The notes: generated from the letters alone by a model not told the origin. DNA of 29,217 nucleotides from an uncultured Clostridia bacterium (GCA_947629995.1 CANRFX010000005.1:1-29217); one strand, 5' to 3'; shown: positions 18,011-26,746, counted from the first letter of the stretch. Translations and numbers: made by a program.

Positions 18011-18129
18011 GGTGTTTTTTGGGACGGGGTCAAAAAACATCTTAAAAACACTTTAAACAAAATGATTTATAAATAAAAAAAAGATAAAAAAGAGAAGGTG
18101 TTTTTTGACCCCGTCCCAAAAAACACCTT
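18011..18129. repeat. REP-like hairpin pair, family A (BIME-like element)
   Basis: Two hairpins in inverted orientation: 18011-18040 with loop GGGACGGGGTC (right arm ends CAT instead of CACC) and 18096-18129 with loop GACCCCGTCCC. The linker contains TTTAAACAAAATGATTTAT, closely matching the 5395-5510 element. The second hairpin overlaps the stop codon of the dCMP deaminase gene. Confidence 0.85.
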
Positions 18130-18598
18130 AGTAATTTAGTGAGTCATCGTCTTCAATCCAGTTTTGTACTTGCTCGATTCGATATTCTGTTTTTGTGTCT
18201 CGCATAATGACTTCTTTTATTCCTGCATTTATTAACATTCTTTTGCAAAATGTACAAGGCCAATTGTCTTTTACGTATTCGTTGTTTCTTTTATTTATTC
18301 CTACTAGATATAGGCTCGCCCCTAACATGTCTTTTCTTGCTGCACTTATCATTGCATTTTGCTCGCTATGTACTGCTCTACATTTATCATAGCCTTTTCC
18401 ACTTGGCATGTCTTTTTTCATGCAATATCCTAGGTCTAGACAGTTTCTTCTTCCTCTAGGCGCTCCTGTGTATCCTGTTGATATTATTTCATCGTTTTTT
18501 ACTATGATACTTCCATAATTATTTCTTAAACATGTTCCTCTTTCTGCTACACTTTCTGCAATATTTAGATAATAGTTTATTTTATCAACTCTACCCAT
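18128..18598 (-). CDS. comEB: dCMP deaminase (ComEB-like)
   Basis: 156 aa. Cytidine/deoxycytidylate deaminase fold with zinc site H77-x-E79 (VHSEQNAM) and C115/C118 (PCTFC), and substrate motif GYTGAPRGRRNC. It converts dCMP to dUMP for thymidylate synthesis. Its start is three bases after the ABC-F stop, so the two form an operon. The C-terminal codon and stop are provided at the edge of a REP-like hairpin. Confidence 0.92.
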   Translation of the reverse strand: MGRVDKINYYLNIAESVAERGTCLRNNYGSIIVKNDEIISTGYTGAPRGRRNCLDLGYCMKKDMPSGKGYDKCRAVHSEQNAMISAARKDMLGASLYLVGINKRNNEYVKDNWPCTFCKRMLINAGIKEVIMRDTKTEYRIEQVQNWIEDDDSLNY

Positions 18599-18601
18599 TA
18601 T

Positions 18602-20185
18602 TTATTCCACCCCTAAATATTCATTATAGGTTATTTCTCTATCAATTATTTTTCCGTCGTTTTTTATATCTATTATTCTGTTTGCTACTGTTTGTGTTAG
18701 TTCATGGTCATGTGATGTAAATAGGATGTTTCCAATAAATTTCTTCATACCTTCATTTAATGCGGTTATGCTTTCCATATCTAAATGATTTGTTGGTTCA
18801 TCGAATATTAAGAAATTGGCTCCTGATAACATTATTTTAGATAATACACATCTTACTTTTTCTCCTCCTGATAGCACTTTTACTTGTTTTAAGGCTTCGT
18901 CTCCTGAAAATAACATTCGTCCTAAAAAGCTTCTTACATAGGTTTCATCTGGGTCTTTTGAGTATTTTCTAAGCCAATTTGTTAAATTTTCATCTGTTTC
19001 GAATAAATAATTATTGTCTTTTGGGAAATAATTTTGAGTTATTGTTGTTCCCCATACTAACTCGCCTTCATCTGGTTCTAATTCCCCAGCAATTATTTGA
19101 AATAATACAGTTTTTGCAATTTCATTATCTGCTAAAAATGCAATTTTATTTCCTTGTTTTACTGTAAATGATACATTATCTAAAACTTTTACTCCTTCTA
19201 CTGTTTTTGATATGTTTTTTACTTGTAAAATTTCTTTTCCTGGCTCACGATCTGGTTTAAAGTCAATGTATGGATATTTTCTGTTTGATGGTTTTATTTC
19301 TTCTAATTCTATTTTTTCTAGGGTTTTCTTTCTTGATGTTGCTTGTTTTGATTTTGAAGCATTTGCACTAAATCTTGCTATAAACTCTTGTAATTCTTTT
19401 ATTTTCTCTTCTTTTTTCTTGTTTTGTTCTCTTGCTTGTTTTAATGCAAGTTGGCTTGATTCATACCAGAAATCGTAATTTCCTGGATATACTTTAATTT
19501 TTCCAAAATCCACGTCTGCAATATGTGTGCATACTTTGTTTAAAAAGTATCTGTCATGTGATACTACAATTACGGTATTTTCAAAATCCATTAGAAAGTC
19601 TTGTAACCAATTTATACTCTTTAAATCTAAGTCATTTGTAGGTTCATCAAGTAACAAAACACCTGGATTTCCAAATAAACTTTGTGCTAATAATACTTTT
19701 ACTTTATCTTTTGCTTCTATTTCTTTCATTAACTTATAATGATTTTCTGGTATTATTCCTAAGTCGTTTAATAGTATTGCTGCATCTGATTCTGCATTCC
19801 ATCCATCTAATTCTGCAAATCTTTCTTCTAATTTTGCTGCTTTCATTCCATCTTCTTCTGAAAAATCCGGTTTACTGTAGATGGCTTCTTTTTCCTTCAT
19901 AATATCATATAGTTCTTTATTTCCCATTATAACTGTATCAATTACAGTATATTCTTCATATGCAAAGTGATCTTGTTTTAAAACAGATAATCTTTCACCT
20001 TTGTCTAGGCTTACATCTCCTTTGCTTGGTTCTATTTCTTTTGATAATACTTTTAAGAATGTTGATTTTCCAGCTCCATTTGCTCCTATAATTCCATAGC
20101 AATTTCCTTTTCCGAAACTGATATTAACATCTTCAAATAATACTCTTTTTCCAAACCTTACGGTTACTCCATTTGCACTTAACAT
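18602..20185 (-). CDS. ABC-F family ATPase (YkpA/YbiT-like)
   Basis: 527 aa, two ATP-binding cassettes and no membrane segments. First cassette: Walker A GANGAGKST (about 35-43), Walker B LLLDEPTNDLD. Second cassette: degenerate Walker A (ADNEIAKTVLF), signature LSGGEKVR and LIFDEPTNHLD. The linker between them is Lys/Glu-rich, as in ABC-F proteins that act on the ribosome. The degenerate second Walker A is typical of the YkpA/YbiT branch. The likely role is translation-associated rather than transport; antibiotic resistance cannot be excluded but is not indicated. No in-frame CGG. Confidence 0.9.
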   Translation of the reverse strand: MLSANGVTVRFGKRVLFEDVNISFGKGNCYGIIGANGAGKSTFLKVLSKEIEPSKGDVSLDKGERLSVLKQDHFAYEEYTVIDTVIMGNKELYDIMKEKEAIYSKPDFSEEDGMKAAKLEERFAELDGWNAESDAAILLNDLGIIPENHYKLMKEIEAKDKVKVLLAQSLFGNPGVLLLDEPTNDLDLKSINWLQDFLMDFENTVIVVSHDRYFLNKVCTHIADVDFGKIKVYPGNYDFWYESSQLALKQAREQNKKKEEKIKELQEFIARFSANASKSKQATSRKKTLEKIELEEIKPSNRKYPYIDFKPDREPGKEILQVKNISKTVEGVKVLDNVSFTVKQGNKIAFLADNEIAKTVLFQIIAGELEPDEGELVWGTTITQNYFPKDNNYLFETDENLTNWLRKYSKDPDETYVRSFLGRMLFSGDEALKQVKVLSGGEKVRCVLSKIMLSGANFLIFDEPTNHLDMESITALNEGMKKFIGNILFTSHDHELTQTVANRIIDIKNDGKIIDREITYNEYLGVE

Positions 20186-20285
20186 TTTTATTTTCTCCTA
20201 TATTTTTTTGCTAATTTTTCGTTAATTATTATACTTTATTTTTGTTAAAATTTCAAGATTTTTACATAAAGTTACAAGAGTTCAT

Positions 20286-20321
20286 AAAAAGTACAGGCTA
20301 AATTTATAACCTGTACTTTTT
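20286..20321 (-). terminator. Terminator after the DUF378 gene
   Basis: 12-bp stem AAAAAGTACAGG (20286-20297) / CCTGTACTTTTT (20310-20321) ending in a T run on the minus strand. Confidence 0.85.
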
Positions 20322-20371
20322 AGTTAAAATACACACTTTTACTAAATATTTAATTTAAATTATTTATTTAA

Positions 20372-20563
20372 TTAATCTTTATCAAATAATAATTTGATTC
20401 CCCATAGTCCAGATAAACCAACTAAACCATAAACTATTCTAGAAAGAACTGTCATATCACCAAAAATTGCAGCAACTAAGTCAAAATTGAATAAAGCAAT
20501 TAATCCCCAATTTAACGCACCAATGACAATTAAAACTAATGCAATTTTATCTATTATTTTCAT
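20372..20563 (-). CDS. Small membrane protein, DUF378 (YuzA-like)
   Basis: 63 aa with two membrane helices (IALVLIVIGALNWGLIALF and IVYGLVGLSGLWGIKLLF), the GALNWGL motif and full length of the DUF378 family. Function unknown. It has a good AGGAGG site and its own terminator. Confidence 0.9.
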   Translation of the reverse strand: MKIIDKIALVLIVIGALNWGLIALFNFDLVAAIFGDMTVLSRIVYGLVGLSGLWGIKLLFDKD

Positions 20564-20643
20564 TTTTTCCTCCTTTATTTTCTTTTTTAGTAGTATATGC
20601 TATTTATAAAAAATTATACTTTTGGTTGTCTGTTATTTTATTC

Positions 20644-20678
20644 AAAAAAGACAAGATTTTTGTTATTCTTGTCTTTTT
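20644..20678 (-). terminator. Terminator after corA
   Basis: Stem AAAAAGACAAGA / TCTTGTCTTTTT, arms about 20645-20656 and 20667-20678, immediately downstream of the corA stop at 20700 on the minus strand. Confidence 0.85.
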
Positions 20679-20699
20679 ATTTATTTTTATTTTAAATTT

Positions 20700-21656
20700 T
20701 TAATTTAGCATATCTTTTCGTTTTAACCAGTATGTTACTAGCAATGTTAAAACTACTGATATTAATATCATTACAGCAAATCCAAATGGACTATTTTGGA
20801 ATGGCAAACCAACATTCATTCCCCAAAAACTAGAAATCATTGTAGGTACTGCTAAAACAATGGTAATTGATGTTAAAAATTTCATTACTCCATTTAAGTT
20901 GTTTGATATGATAGATGCATATGCATCCATTGTTCCATTTAAGATGTTGCTATAAATTTGCGACATTTCAATTGCCTGCTTGTTTTCTGTAATTGCATCT
21001 TCTAGTATTTCTTCATCCTCTTCATATAGTTTTATAATTTTCCCTCTCATTAGTTTTTCCATTACTAGTTCATTTGACTTTAAAGATGTTGTAAAATATA
21101 CTAAACCTTTTTCTAAACTTAATAATTTTAAAAGTTCTTTATTTTTCATTGAATTTTTTAATATATATTCTGCTATTTCTGTTTCTTTATTGATTTGTTT
21201 TAAGTAATTTAAAAAGTAAGAAGAATTTAAGTATAAAATTTGAAAAATAAATCTTGTTTTTTTGTAAGTTTGGAAGTTTTTTACTTTCTTTTTTTCAAAA
21301 TTTTCTATTATTTTGTTTCTTTCCAAAGATACTGTTATGAAAAAGTCATCTCTTACTATAATCATTCCTAGTGGGATTGTAGAATAAACGTCATTTTCTT
21401 CGACTTTTTCTACAGTTGGTGTATCTATAACAACAAAAGTTACATTGTCATCTTCGTCTTGATCAATTCTGGCTTTTTCTTCATAGTCTAGAGCATCTCT
21501 AATATAGTCTTGGTCAATGTTAACTCCTTCACATACTTTTTTTATTTCAGCTTCCGACGGATTTACTAAGTTTATCCATGCTCCTTTTTTGAATTCTTTT
21601 ATTTCTTCCATTTTATCATTTTCTATGTTTGTGTTATATATTTTTAGCAAATCCAT
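20700..21656 (-). CDS. corA: CorA-type divalent cation transporter
   Basis: 318 aa. A large cytoplasmic N-terminal domain (about 1-255) is followed by two membrane helices near the C-terminus. The hallmark GMN sits in SFWGMNVGLPF between the helices, and the protein ends in a basic KRKDML. CorA proteins form pentameric Mg2+ (or Co2+/Ni2+) channels. No Mg riboswitch is visible upstream. It is divergent from the metal-resistance operon. Confidence 0.92.
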   Translation of the reverse strand: MDLLKIYNTNIENDKMEEIKEFKKGAWINLVNPSEAEIKKVCEGVNIDQDYIRDALDYEEKARIDQDEDDNVTFVVIDTPTVEKVEENDVYSTIPLGMIIVRDDFFITVSLERNKIIENFEKKKVKNFQTYKKTRFIFQILYLNSSYFLNYLKQINKETEIAEYILKNSMKNKELLKLLSLEKGLVYFTTSLKSNELVMEKLMRGKIIKLYEEDEEILEDAITENKQAIEMSQIYSNILNGTMDAYASIISNNLNGVMKFLTSITIVLAVPTMISSFWGMNVGLPFQNSPFGFAVMILISVVLTLLVTYWLKRKDMLN

Positions 21657-21776
21657 CCCCTCCTTTTATTTTCCCTAACACTATTATTTTAGCCTTTTTT
21701 GTTCTTTTTGTCAATGTTTTTAAAAATTTACATAATTTCATTTGAAATAAAAAATTAAATATTTTTTCAAAATCTA

Positions 21777-21830
21777 TTGACAATTGAATACCTATTCAAC
21801 TATAATAATATTAGTTGAATGTTTATTCAA
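21777..21830 (+). promoter_or_regulatory. Promoter of the cad/cop operon with two CadC/ArsR operators
   Basis: TTGACA (21777-21782), 18 bases, TATAAT (21801-21806). Two inverted repeats match the ArsR/SmtB operator form TGAA-N6-TTCA: TTGAATACCTATTCAA at 21784-21799, lying between the -35 and -10 boxes, and TTGAATGTTTATTCAA at 21815-21830, just after the -10 box. Repressor bound to either would block the promoter. Confidence 0.85.
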
Positions 21831-21892
21831 TTGTTATTTACTTCAAAAAAGATTTTTCTCAAACTAACGTAGAGAAAGGAATGAATTTTACT

Positions 21893-22283
21893 ATGTCAAA
21901 AAATGAATTTATTTGTGATTGTAATATTATTCACCAAGATATTGTAAATAATACATTAAAAAAGATGGCAAATGAATCTTTATTTAATAATTTAGCAAAT
22001 TTTTTTAAAATTCTTCGGTGATACTACTAGAACTAAAATCCTGTTTGCTTTAGACCAAAACGAAATGTGTGTATGTGATATTGCAAATGTTCTAGGAATG
22101 AGTAAATCTTCTATTTCTCATCAATTAGGAGCACTTAGAAAAAGTGGAATTGTAAGATGTAGAAAAAGTGGAAAAGAAGTTTATTATATGTTAGATGATG
22201 ACCATGTAAAACAATTATTTGAAGTAGGAGTTGAACATATAGAACATAAAAATAGGCAAAAGGAGAATGAAGATGAAAAATAA
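21893..22283 (+). CDS. cadC: ArsR/SmtB-family metal-sensing repressor (CadC-like), joined by a +1 shift at CGG
   Basis: About 129 aa when rejoined. Zero frame from ATG 21893 (or 21881) ends at CGG TGA. Dropping the C at 22016 gives FKIL-GDTTRTKILFAL, the exact conserved first helices of ArsR repressors, so the restored residue is the conserved Gly. The winged helix follows (CVCDIANVLGMSKSSISHQLGALRKSGIV, written here as segments CVCDIANVLGM and SKSSISHQL). Metal ligands resemble CadC: CDC near the N-terminus and CVC before the recognition helix. It should release the two upstream operators when Cd, Pb or Zn binds. It overlaps the ATPase gene start. Confidence 0.85.
22016..22018 (+). other. 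CGG +1 frameshift site in the ArsR/CadC repressor
   Basis: Zero frame: AAA ATT CTT CGG TGA. Skipping C gives CTT GGT GAT ACT ACT AGA, that is LGDTTR, matching the family consensus LGDPTR. This is the clearest of the seven sites because the residue after the shift is a near-invariant Gly. Confidence 0.88.
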
Positions 22284-24114
22284 AATTATTCAAATAGTCG
22301 TAGCATTTTTTATATTTTTAATTGCAATTTTTGTGCCTTTTAAAAATGAATTAATAAAATTTATTTTATTTTTTATAAGTTATATATTAGTTGGTTTTGA
22401 AGTAATTCAAGAAGCTTTTGAACATTTTTTTAAAGGTAAATTTTTTGATGAGAATTGTCTTATGCTAATTGCAACTGTTGGTGCTTTTGCAATTAAAGAG
22501 TTTCCAGAAGCTACTTGTGTTATGCTATTTTACCAAATAGGAGAAATGCTTCAAGATTATGCTGTTGACAAATCAAAAAAATCTATTACAAAATTGATGG
22601 ATATAAGACCTGACTTTGCGTGGGTTAAGCGTAATAATAAAGTTATTAAAGTAAATCCAAATAAAGTAAATTTAGGAGAAATAATTATTGTAAAACCTGG
22701 CGAAAAAATACCTTTAGATGGAACTGTAATTGAAGGTTCTTCTTTGTTAGATACCTCTAGTTTGACTGGTGAATCTGTTCCAAAGGAAGTAGTTGTAGGA
22801 GATAATGTTTTAAGCGGTTGTATTAATCAAACAAGTTTATTATCTTTAAAAGTAACAAAAAAGTTTGAAGAATCAACTGTAAGTAAAATATTAGATTTAG
22901 TAGAAAATGCAAGTAATAAAAAATCAAAATCTGAAAACTTTATAACAAAATTTGCAAAATTTTATACACCTATTGTAGTATTTATTGCCATTATTTTAGC
23001 ATTAGTTCCACCTTTTGTTTTACACATATCTACTTTTCACGTATGGCTTTATAGGGCTTTAACATTTTTGGTAGTATCTTGCCCCTGTGCATTAGTTTTA
23101 TCTATTCCTTTAGGATTTTTTGCAGGAATAGGTGCAGCATCAAAAATTGGTATTTTAGTAAAAGGTGGAAATTATTTAGAACGTTTAGCAAATAGCGAAA
23201 TTATTGTATTTGATAAAACTGGAACTTTAACAAAAGGAACTTTTGAGGTTCAAAAATTAGAAGCAGTTGGTATATCAGAAGAAGAATTACTAAAACTTGC
23301 AACTTTTAGTGAAAACTATTCTAATCATCCTATTTCTTTATCTTTAAAAAAAGCTTACGGAAAAGAAGTTGATACAAGTTTAATTTCAGATTTCCAAGAA
23401 ATATCTGGTTTTGGAATTTCTTGCAAAATTGATAATAAAGAAGTTTTAATTGGCAATGATAAATGGATGAAAAAAAATAATATTGAGTATATTAAGTCTA
23501 ATGAAATTGGAACAATTTTATATGTTTCACTTGAAAAAAAATTTGTTGGTAGTATAATTATTGCAGATCAGATAAAAGAAGATTCTAGACAAGCAATTTC
23601 TAATTTAAAAAATTTATCTATTAGAAAAACTATTATGCTAACAGGAGATAAAAAAGAAGTTAGTAAAAAAGTTGCTAAAGAATTGGAAATTGATGAAATT
23701 TATTCAGAATTACTTCCTACTGATAAAGCAAAAAAATTGGAAGAAATTATGAAGTCAAAATCTTCAAAAGGAAATGTAATATTTGTTGGAGATGGAATGA
23801 ATGATAGTCCAGTTTTGGCTTTATCTGATGTTGGAATTGCCATGGGTGGACTTGGCTCAGACAGTAGTATTGAAGCTGCAGATATAGTAATTATGACAGA
23901 TGAACCATCTAAAATATGTAATGCAATTAAATTATCAAGAAAGACTATGATAATTGTAAAACAAAATATTATTTTTGCCATTTTGGTTAAATTACTAGTT
24001 TTGGCTTTAAGTGCTTTTGGTTTATCTACTATGTGGTCTGCTGTATTTGCTGATGTTGGTGTTTCTCTTATTTGTGTATTAAATTCGTTAAGAATTTTAA
24101 GAGCAAAATTATAA
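22273..24114 (+). CDS. cadA: P1B-type ATPase, Cd2+/Zn2+/Pb2+ exporter
   Basis: 613 aa from ATG 22273, which is seven bases from AGGAG (22261-22265); ATG 22267 is too close to that site. No N-terminal heavy-metal-associated domain, so shorter than classical CadA. Actuator loop SSLTGESVP, metal-site CPC (about 270-272, SCPCALVLS), phosphorylated D314 in DKTGTLT, HP locus (NHPISLSL) and hinge GDGMNDSPVLA. The last helices contain FADVGVSLICVLNSLRIL, typical of the Zn/Cd/Pb class. Translationally coupled to the repressor (11-base overlap). Confidence 0.92.
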   Translation: MKNKIIQIVVAFFIFLIAIFVPFKNELIKFILFFISYILVGFEVIQEAFEHFFKGKFFDENCLMLIATVGAFAIKEFPEATCVMLFYQIGEMLQDYAVDKSKKSITKLMDIRPDFAWVKRNNKVIKVNPNKVNLGEIIIVKPGEKIPLDGTVIEGSSLLDTSSLTGESVPKEVVVGDNVLSGCINQTSLLSLKVTKKFEESTVSKILDLVENASNKKSKSENFITKFAKFYTPIVVFIAIILALVPPFVLHISTFHVWLYRALTFLVVSCPCALVLSIPLGFFAGIGAASKIGILVKGGNYLERLANSEIIVFDKTGTLTKGTFEVQKLEAVGISEEELLKLATFSENYSNHPISLSLKKAYGKEVDTSLISDFQEISGFGISCKIDNKEVLIGNDKWMKKNNIEYIKSNEIGTILYVSLEKKFVGSIIIADQIKEDSRQAISNLKNLSIRKTIMLTGDKKEVSKKVAKELEIDEIYSELLPTDKAKKLEEIMKSKSSKGNVIFVGDGMNDSPVLALSDVGIAMGGLGSDSSIEAADIVIMTDEPSKICNAIKLSRKTMIIVKQNIIFAILVKLLVLALSAFGLSTMWSAVFADVGVSLICVLNSLRILRAKL

Positions 24115-24214
24115 ATTTTTAAGTTATTAATTTTATTAGTATAAAATAAAAAACAAAGAAAAATGAAGATATCGAGAGATAATCTGTTCATTTATAGTAA
24201 GAGGAGGTTTTAAA

Positions 24215-24418
24215 ATGAAAGAATTTATTTTAAATGTAAAAGGTATGGTATGTGGAGGATGTGAAAACAGAGTTCAAAATGCTGTTAAAAATATTAATGG
24301 AGTTAAAGATGTTGTTGCAAATCATGTAGATGGTACTGTAAAAATTGTTGCTAAAGATGATTCTGTTATAGAACAAGCAAAACAAAAAATACAAGATCTT
24401 GATTTTGAAGTTGTTTAA
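24215..24418 (+). CDS. copZ: Heavy-metal-associated (HMA) copper chaperone, CopZ-like
   Basis: 67 aa, a single ferredoxin-like HMA domain with GMVCGGCENRV (CxxC metal site near residues 12-15). Strong AGAGGAGG site. It probably carries Cu(I) to the downstream CopA ATPase. Confidence 0.9.
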   Translation: MKEFILNVKGMVCGGCENRVQNAVKNINGVKDVVANHVDGTVKIVAKDDSVIEQAKQKIQDLDFEVV

Positions 24419-24493
24419 AATTTTGATTACTAATATCAATATTTTAGTATGGTAATTTAAGACTATTAAATAATGGGAAGGGAGCTTTTTTCA

Positions 24494-26746
24494 ATGAAAA
24501 GAATTGTTTTAGCCATTGATGGAATGACATGTAGTAGTTGTTCTAATGGATTAGAAAAATATCTAAAAAAACAAACTGGAATTTCTAATGCTTCTGTGAA
24601 TTTAGTTATGGCAAATGCTTTAATTGAATTTGATGAAACGATTTTAAATCAAAAGAAAATTGAAGAATTTGTAAAAGAGACTGGTTTTAAAAGTTTAGGA
24701 TTATTTCAAGAAAACCAAGAACAATCAAAAATGAAAAATGAAAAAATAAAATTTATCATATTTACTTTTTTAGCAATTATATTATTTTACCTTTCAATGG
24801 GGCATATGATTGGACTTCCTTCGATTGAATTTTTTGATATGCATTCAAATCCAATTAATTATACTGTTGCTTTATTAGTCCTTGCTATTTGCTTTATTAT
24901 TTATGGATTTGATATTATAAAAAGTGGACTTAAAAACCTTATCCATAAAGCTCCAAATATGGATACTTTAGTTGATATTGGCGTATTAAGCAGTTTTTTA
25001 TATAGTTTATACAGTATGTATATGATTTTTAATGGTCATCATCACTATGTAGGAAATTTATATTTTGAGTCTTCAGCAATTGTTATTTATTTTATTAAAT
25101 TAGGAAGATTTATTGATAGAGTTAGTAAAGATAAGACAAAAGAGGCCATTCAAAATTTGGTAAAAATAACTCCAAATTATGCTGTAATTAAAGTAGATGG
25201 TAAACCAAAACAGGTAACAATTGACGAAGTAAAAAAAGGCGATATTTTAATTAGTAAGCCTGGAGAAAAAATTGCTGTTGATGGAGAAATCATTTTTGGA
25301 AAAGCTCATTTGGATGAAGCTTTTATCACAGGTGAGAGTAAGAAATCTGCAAAAACAGTTGGTGCAAAAGTTGTTGCAGGTAGTTTAAATTATGATGGTT
25401 ATTTAGAATATAAAGCAGAAAGAATTGGAAAAGAATCTACTATTTCTGAAATTGTCCAATTAGTAATAGAAGCCACTAATACAAAAGCTCCAATTAGTAA
25501 AATCGCAGATAAAGTAAGTGGATATTTTGTTCCAACAGTTATAGTAATTGCATTAATTACGTTTTTTGCTTATTTATTATTAGGATTTGATTTTGCAACT
25601 TCAATTATCACTTTTGTTACTGTTTTAGTTGTTGCTTGTCCTTGTAGCTTAGGCTTAGCAACTCCTTTAGCTATTGTTATTAGCGAAGGTTTATGTGCTA
25701 GTAATGGTATTTTAGTAAAGAAAAGTGAAATTTTAGAAAATGCTAGAAAAATTGATACTGTCGTTTTTGATAAAACAGGTACTTTAACTTATGGAACTTT
25801 AAAGATAGCAGAAATTAAAAATTATAGTAATAAAGATAATAAAGAATTAATGCAAGTTGTAGGTAGTTTAGAATCAAAATCAACTCATCCTATTGGGAAT
25901 GCTTTTACTGATTATTTAAAAGAGAATAAATTAGAAACCTTAAAAGTAGAAAATTTTGAAAATATTAGTGGCTATGGAATGGTTGGAACAGTTCAATCTA
26001 AGGATTTTATTTTAGGAAATTCTAAAATACTTTCTAAATACAATATTAAAAACACTCATATCAAAGATGAAGAAGCTTTAGCTAATGATGGAAATAGTAT
26101 TGTTTATGTTGTAGAAGATAAAAATATAATTGCTCTTATTGGAGTAAATGACACCTTAAGAGAGAATGCAAAAGAAGTAATTAAAATTTTAAGCGATAAT
26201 CATATTGAAACTATGATGCTAACTGGAGATAATAAAAAAACTGCTGAAAAAATTGCAAAAAGTATTGGTATTTCTAATGTAATTTCTGATGTTGTTCCAT
26301 CTGAAAAAGCAAATATCATAAAAAAATTAAAGCAAGAAAATAAATTTGTTATGATGTGTGGAGATGGTATAAATGATAGCCCAGCTTTAGCAAATGCAAA
26401 TATTGGTGTAAGCTTTAATAGTGGTACAGACATTGCAAATTATTCTTCTGATGTGGTTTTAACACAAAACAATTTATATAGTATTATCAATTTAAGAAAT
26501 ATTAGTAAAAAGACTGTTAGAAATATTAAACAGAATTTATTCTGGGCATTTTTCTATAATAGTTTAATGATTCCTATTAGTATTGGTTTATTAAAACCTT
26601 TTGGTATTTCTATTAATCCTATGATTGCAAGCTTAGCCATGGTTTTAAGTAGTTTAACTGTAATTCTAAATGCTTTGCGATTAAAGAAATTGTCGATGGG
26701 GACGGAGCATTTTGACAACATTGTCGTTGGGGACGGGGCATTTTGA
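24494..26746 (+). CDS. copA: P1B-type Cu+ ATPase (CopA)
   Basis: About 750 aa from ATG 24494, nine bases from GGGAG; ATG 24473 has no ribosome site. One N-terminal HMA domain (DGMTCSSC, Cys about 13 and 16), then membrane helices, actuator loop AFITGESKKS, CPC in VVACPCSLGLATPLA, DKTGTLTYG, THPIGNAF and GDGINDSPALA. The end has FFYNSLMIPISIG and MVLSSLTVILNALRLKK, the Cu(I)-site residues of the CopA class. The last about 20 residues after RLKKL are encoded by a family B REP-like repeat that supplies the stop codon. Confidence 0.92.
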   Translation: MKRIVLAIDGMTCSSCSNGLEKYLKKQTGISNASVNLVMANALIEFDETILNQKKIEEFVKETGFKSLGLFQENQEQSKMKNEKIKFIIFTFLAIILFYLSMGHMIGLPSIEFFDMHSNPINYTVALLVLAICFIIYGFDIIKSGLKNLIHKAPNMDTLVDIGVLSSFLYSLYSMYMIFNGHHHYVGNLYFESSAIVIYFIKLGRFIDRVSKDKTKEAIQNLVKITPNYAVIKVDGKPKQVTIDEVKKGDILISKPGEKIAVDGEIIFGKAHLDEAFITGESKKSAKTVGAKVVAGSLNYDGYLEYKAERIGKESTISEIVQLVIEATNTKAPISKIADKVSGYFVPTVIVIALITFFAYLLLGFDFATSIITFVTVLVVACPCSLGLATPLAIVISEGLCASNGILVKKSEILENARKIDTVVFDKTGTLTYGTLKIAEIKNYSNKDNKELMQVVGSLESKSTHPIGNAFTDYLKENKLETLKVENFENISGYGMVGTVQSKDFILGNSKILSKYNIKNTHIKDEEALANDGNSIVYVVEDKNIIALIGVNDTLRENAKEVIKILSDNHIETMMLTGDNKKTAEKIAKSIGISNVISDVVPSEKANIIKKLKQENKFVMMCGDGINDSPALANANIGVSFNSGTDIANYSSDVVLTQNNLYSIINLRNISKKTVRNIKQNLFWAFFYNSLMIPISIGLLKPFGISINPMIASLAMVLSSLTVILNALRLKKLSMGTEHFDNIVVGDGAF

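Noticed and set aside
24473..24493. Upstream ATG of copA at 24473
   Set aside because: It has no ribosome site, while ATG 24494 follows GGGAG by nine bases and begins a normal HMA domain.
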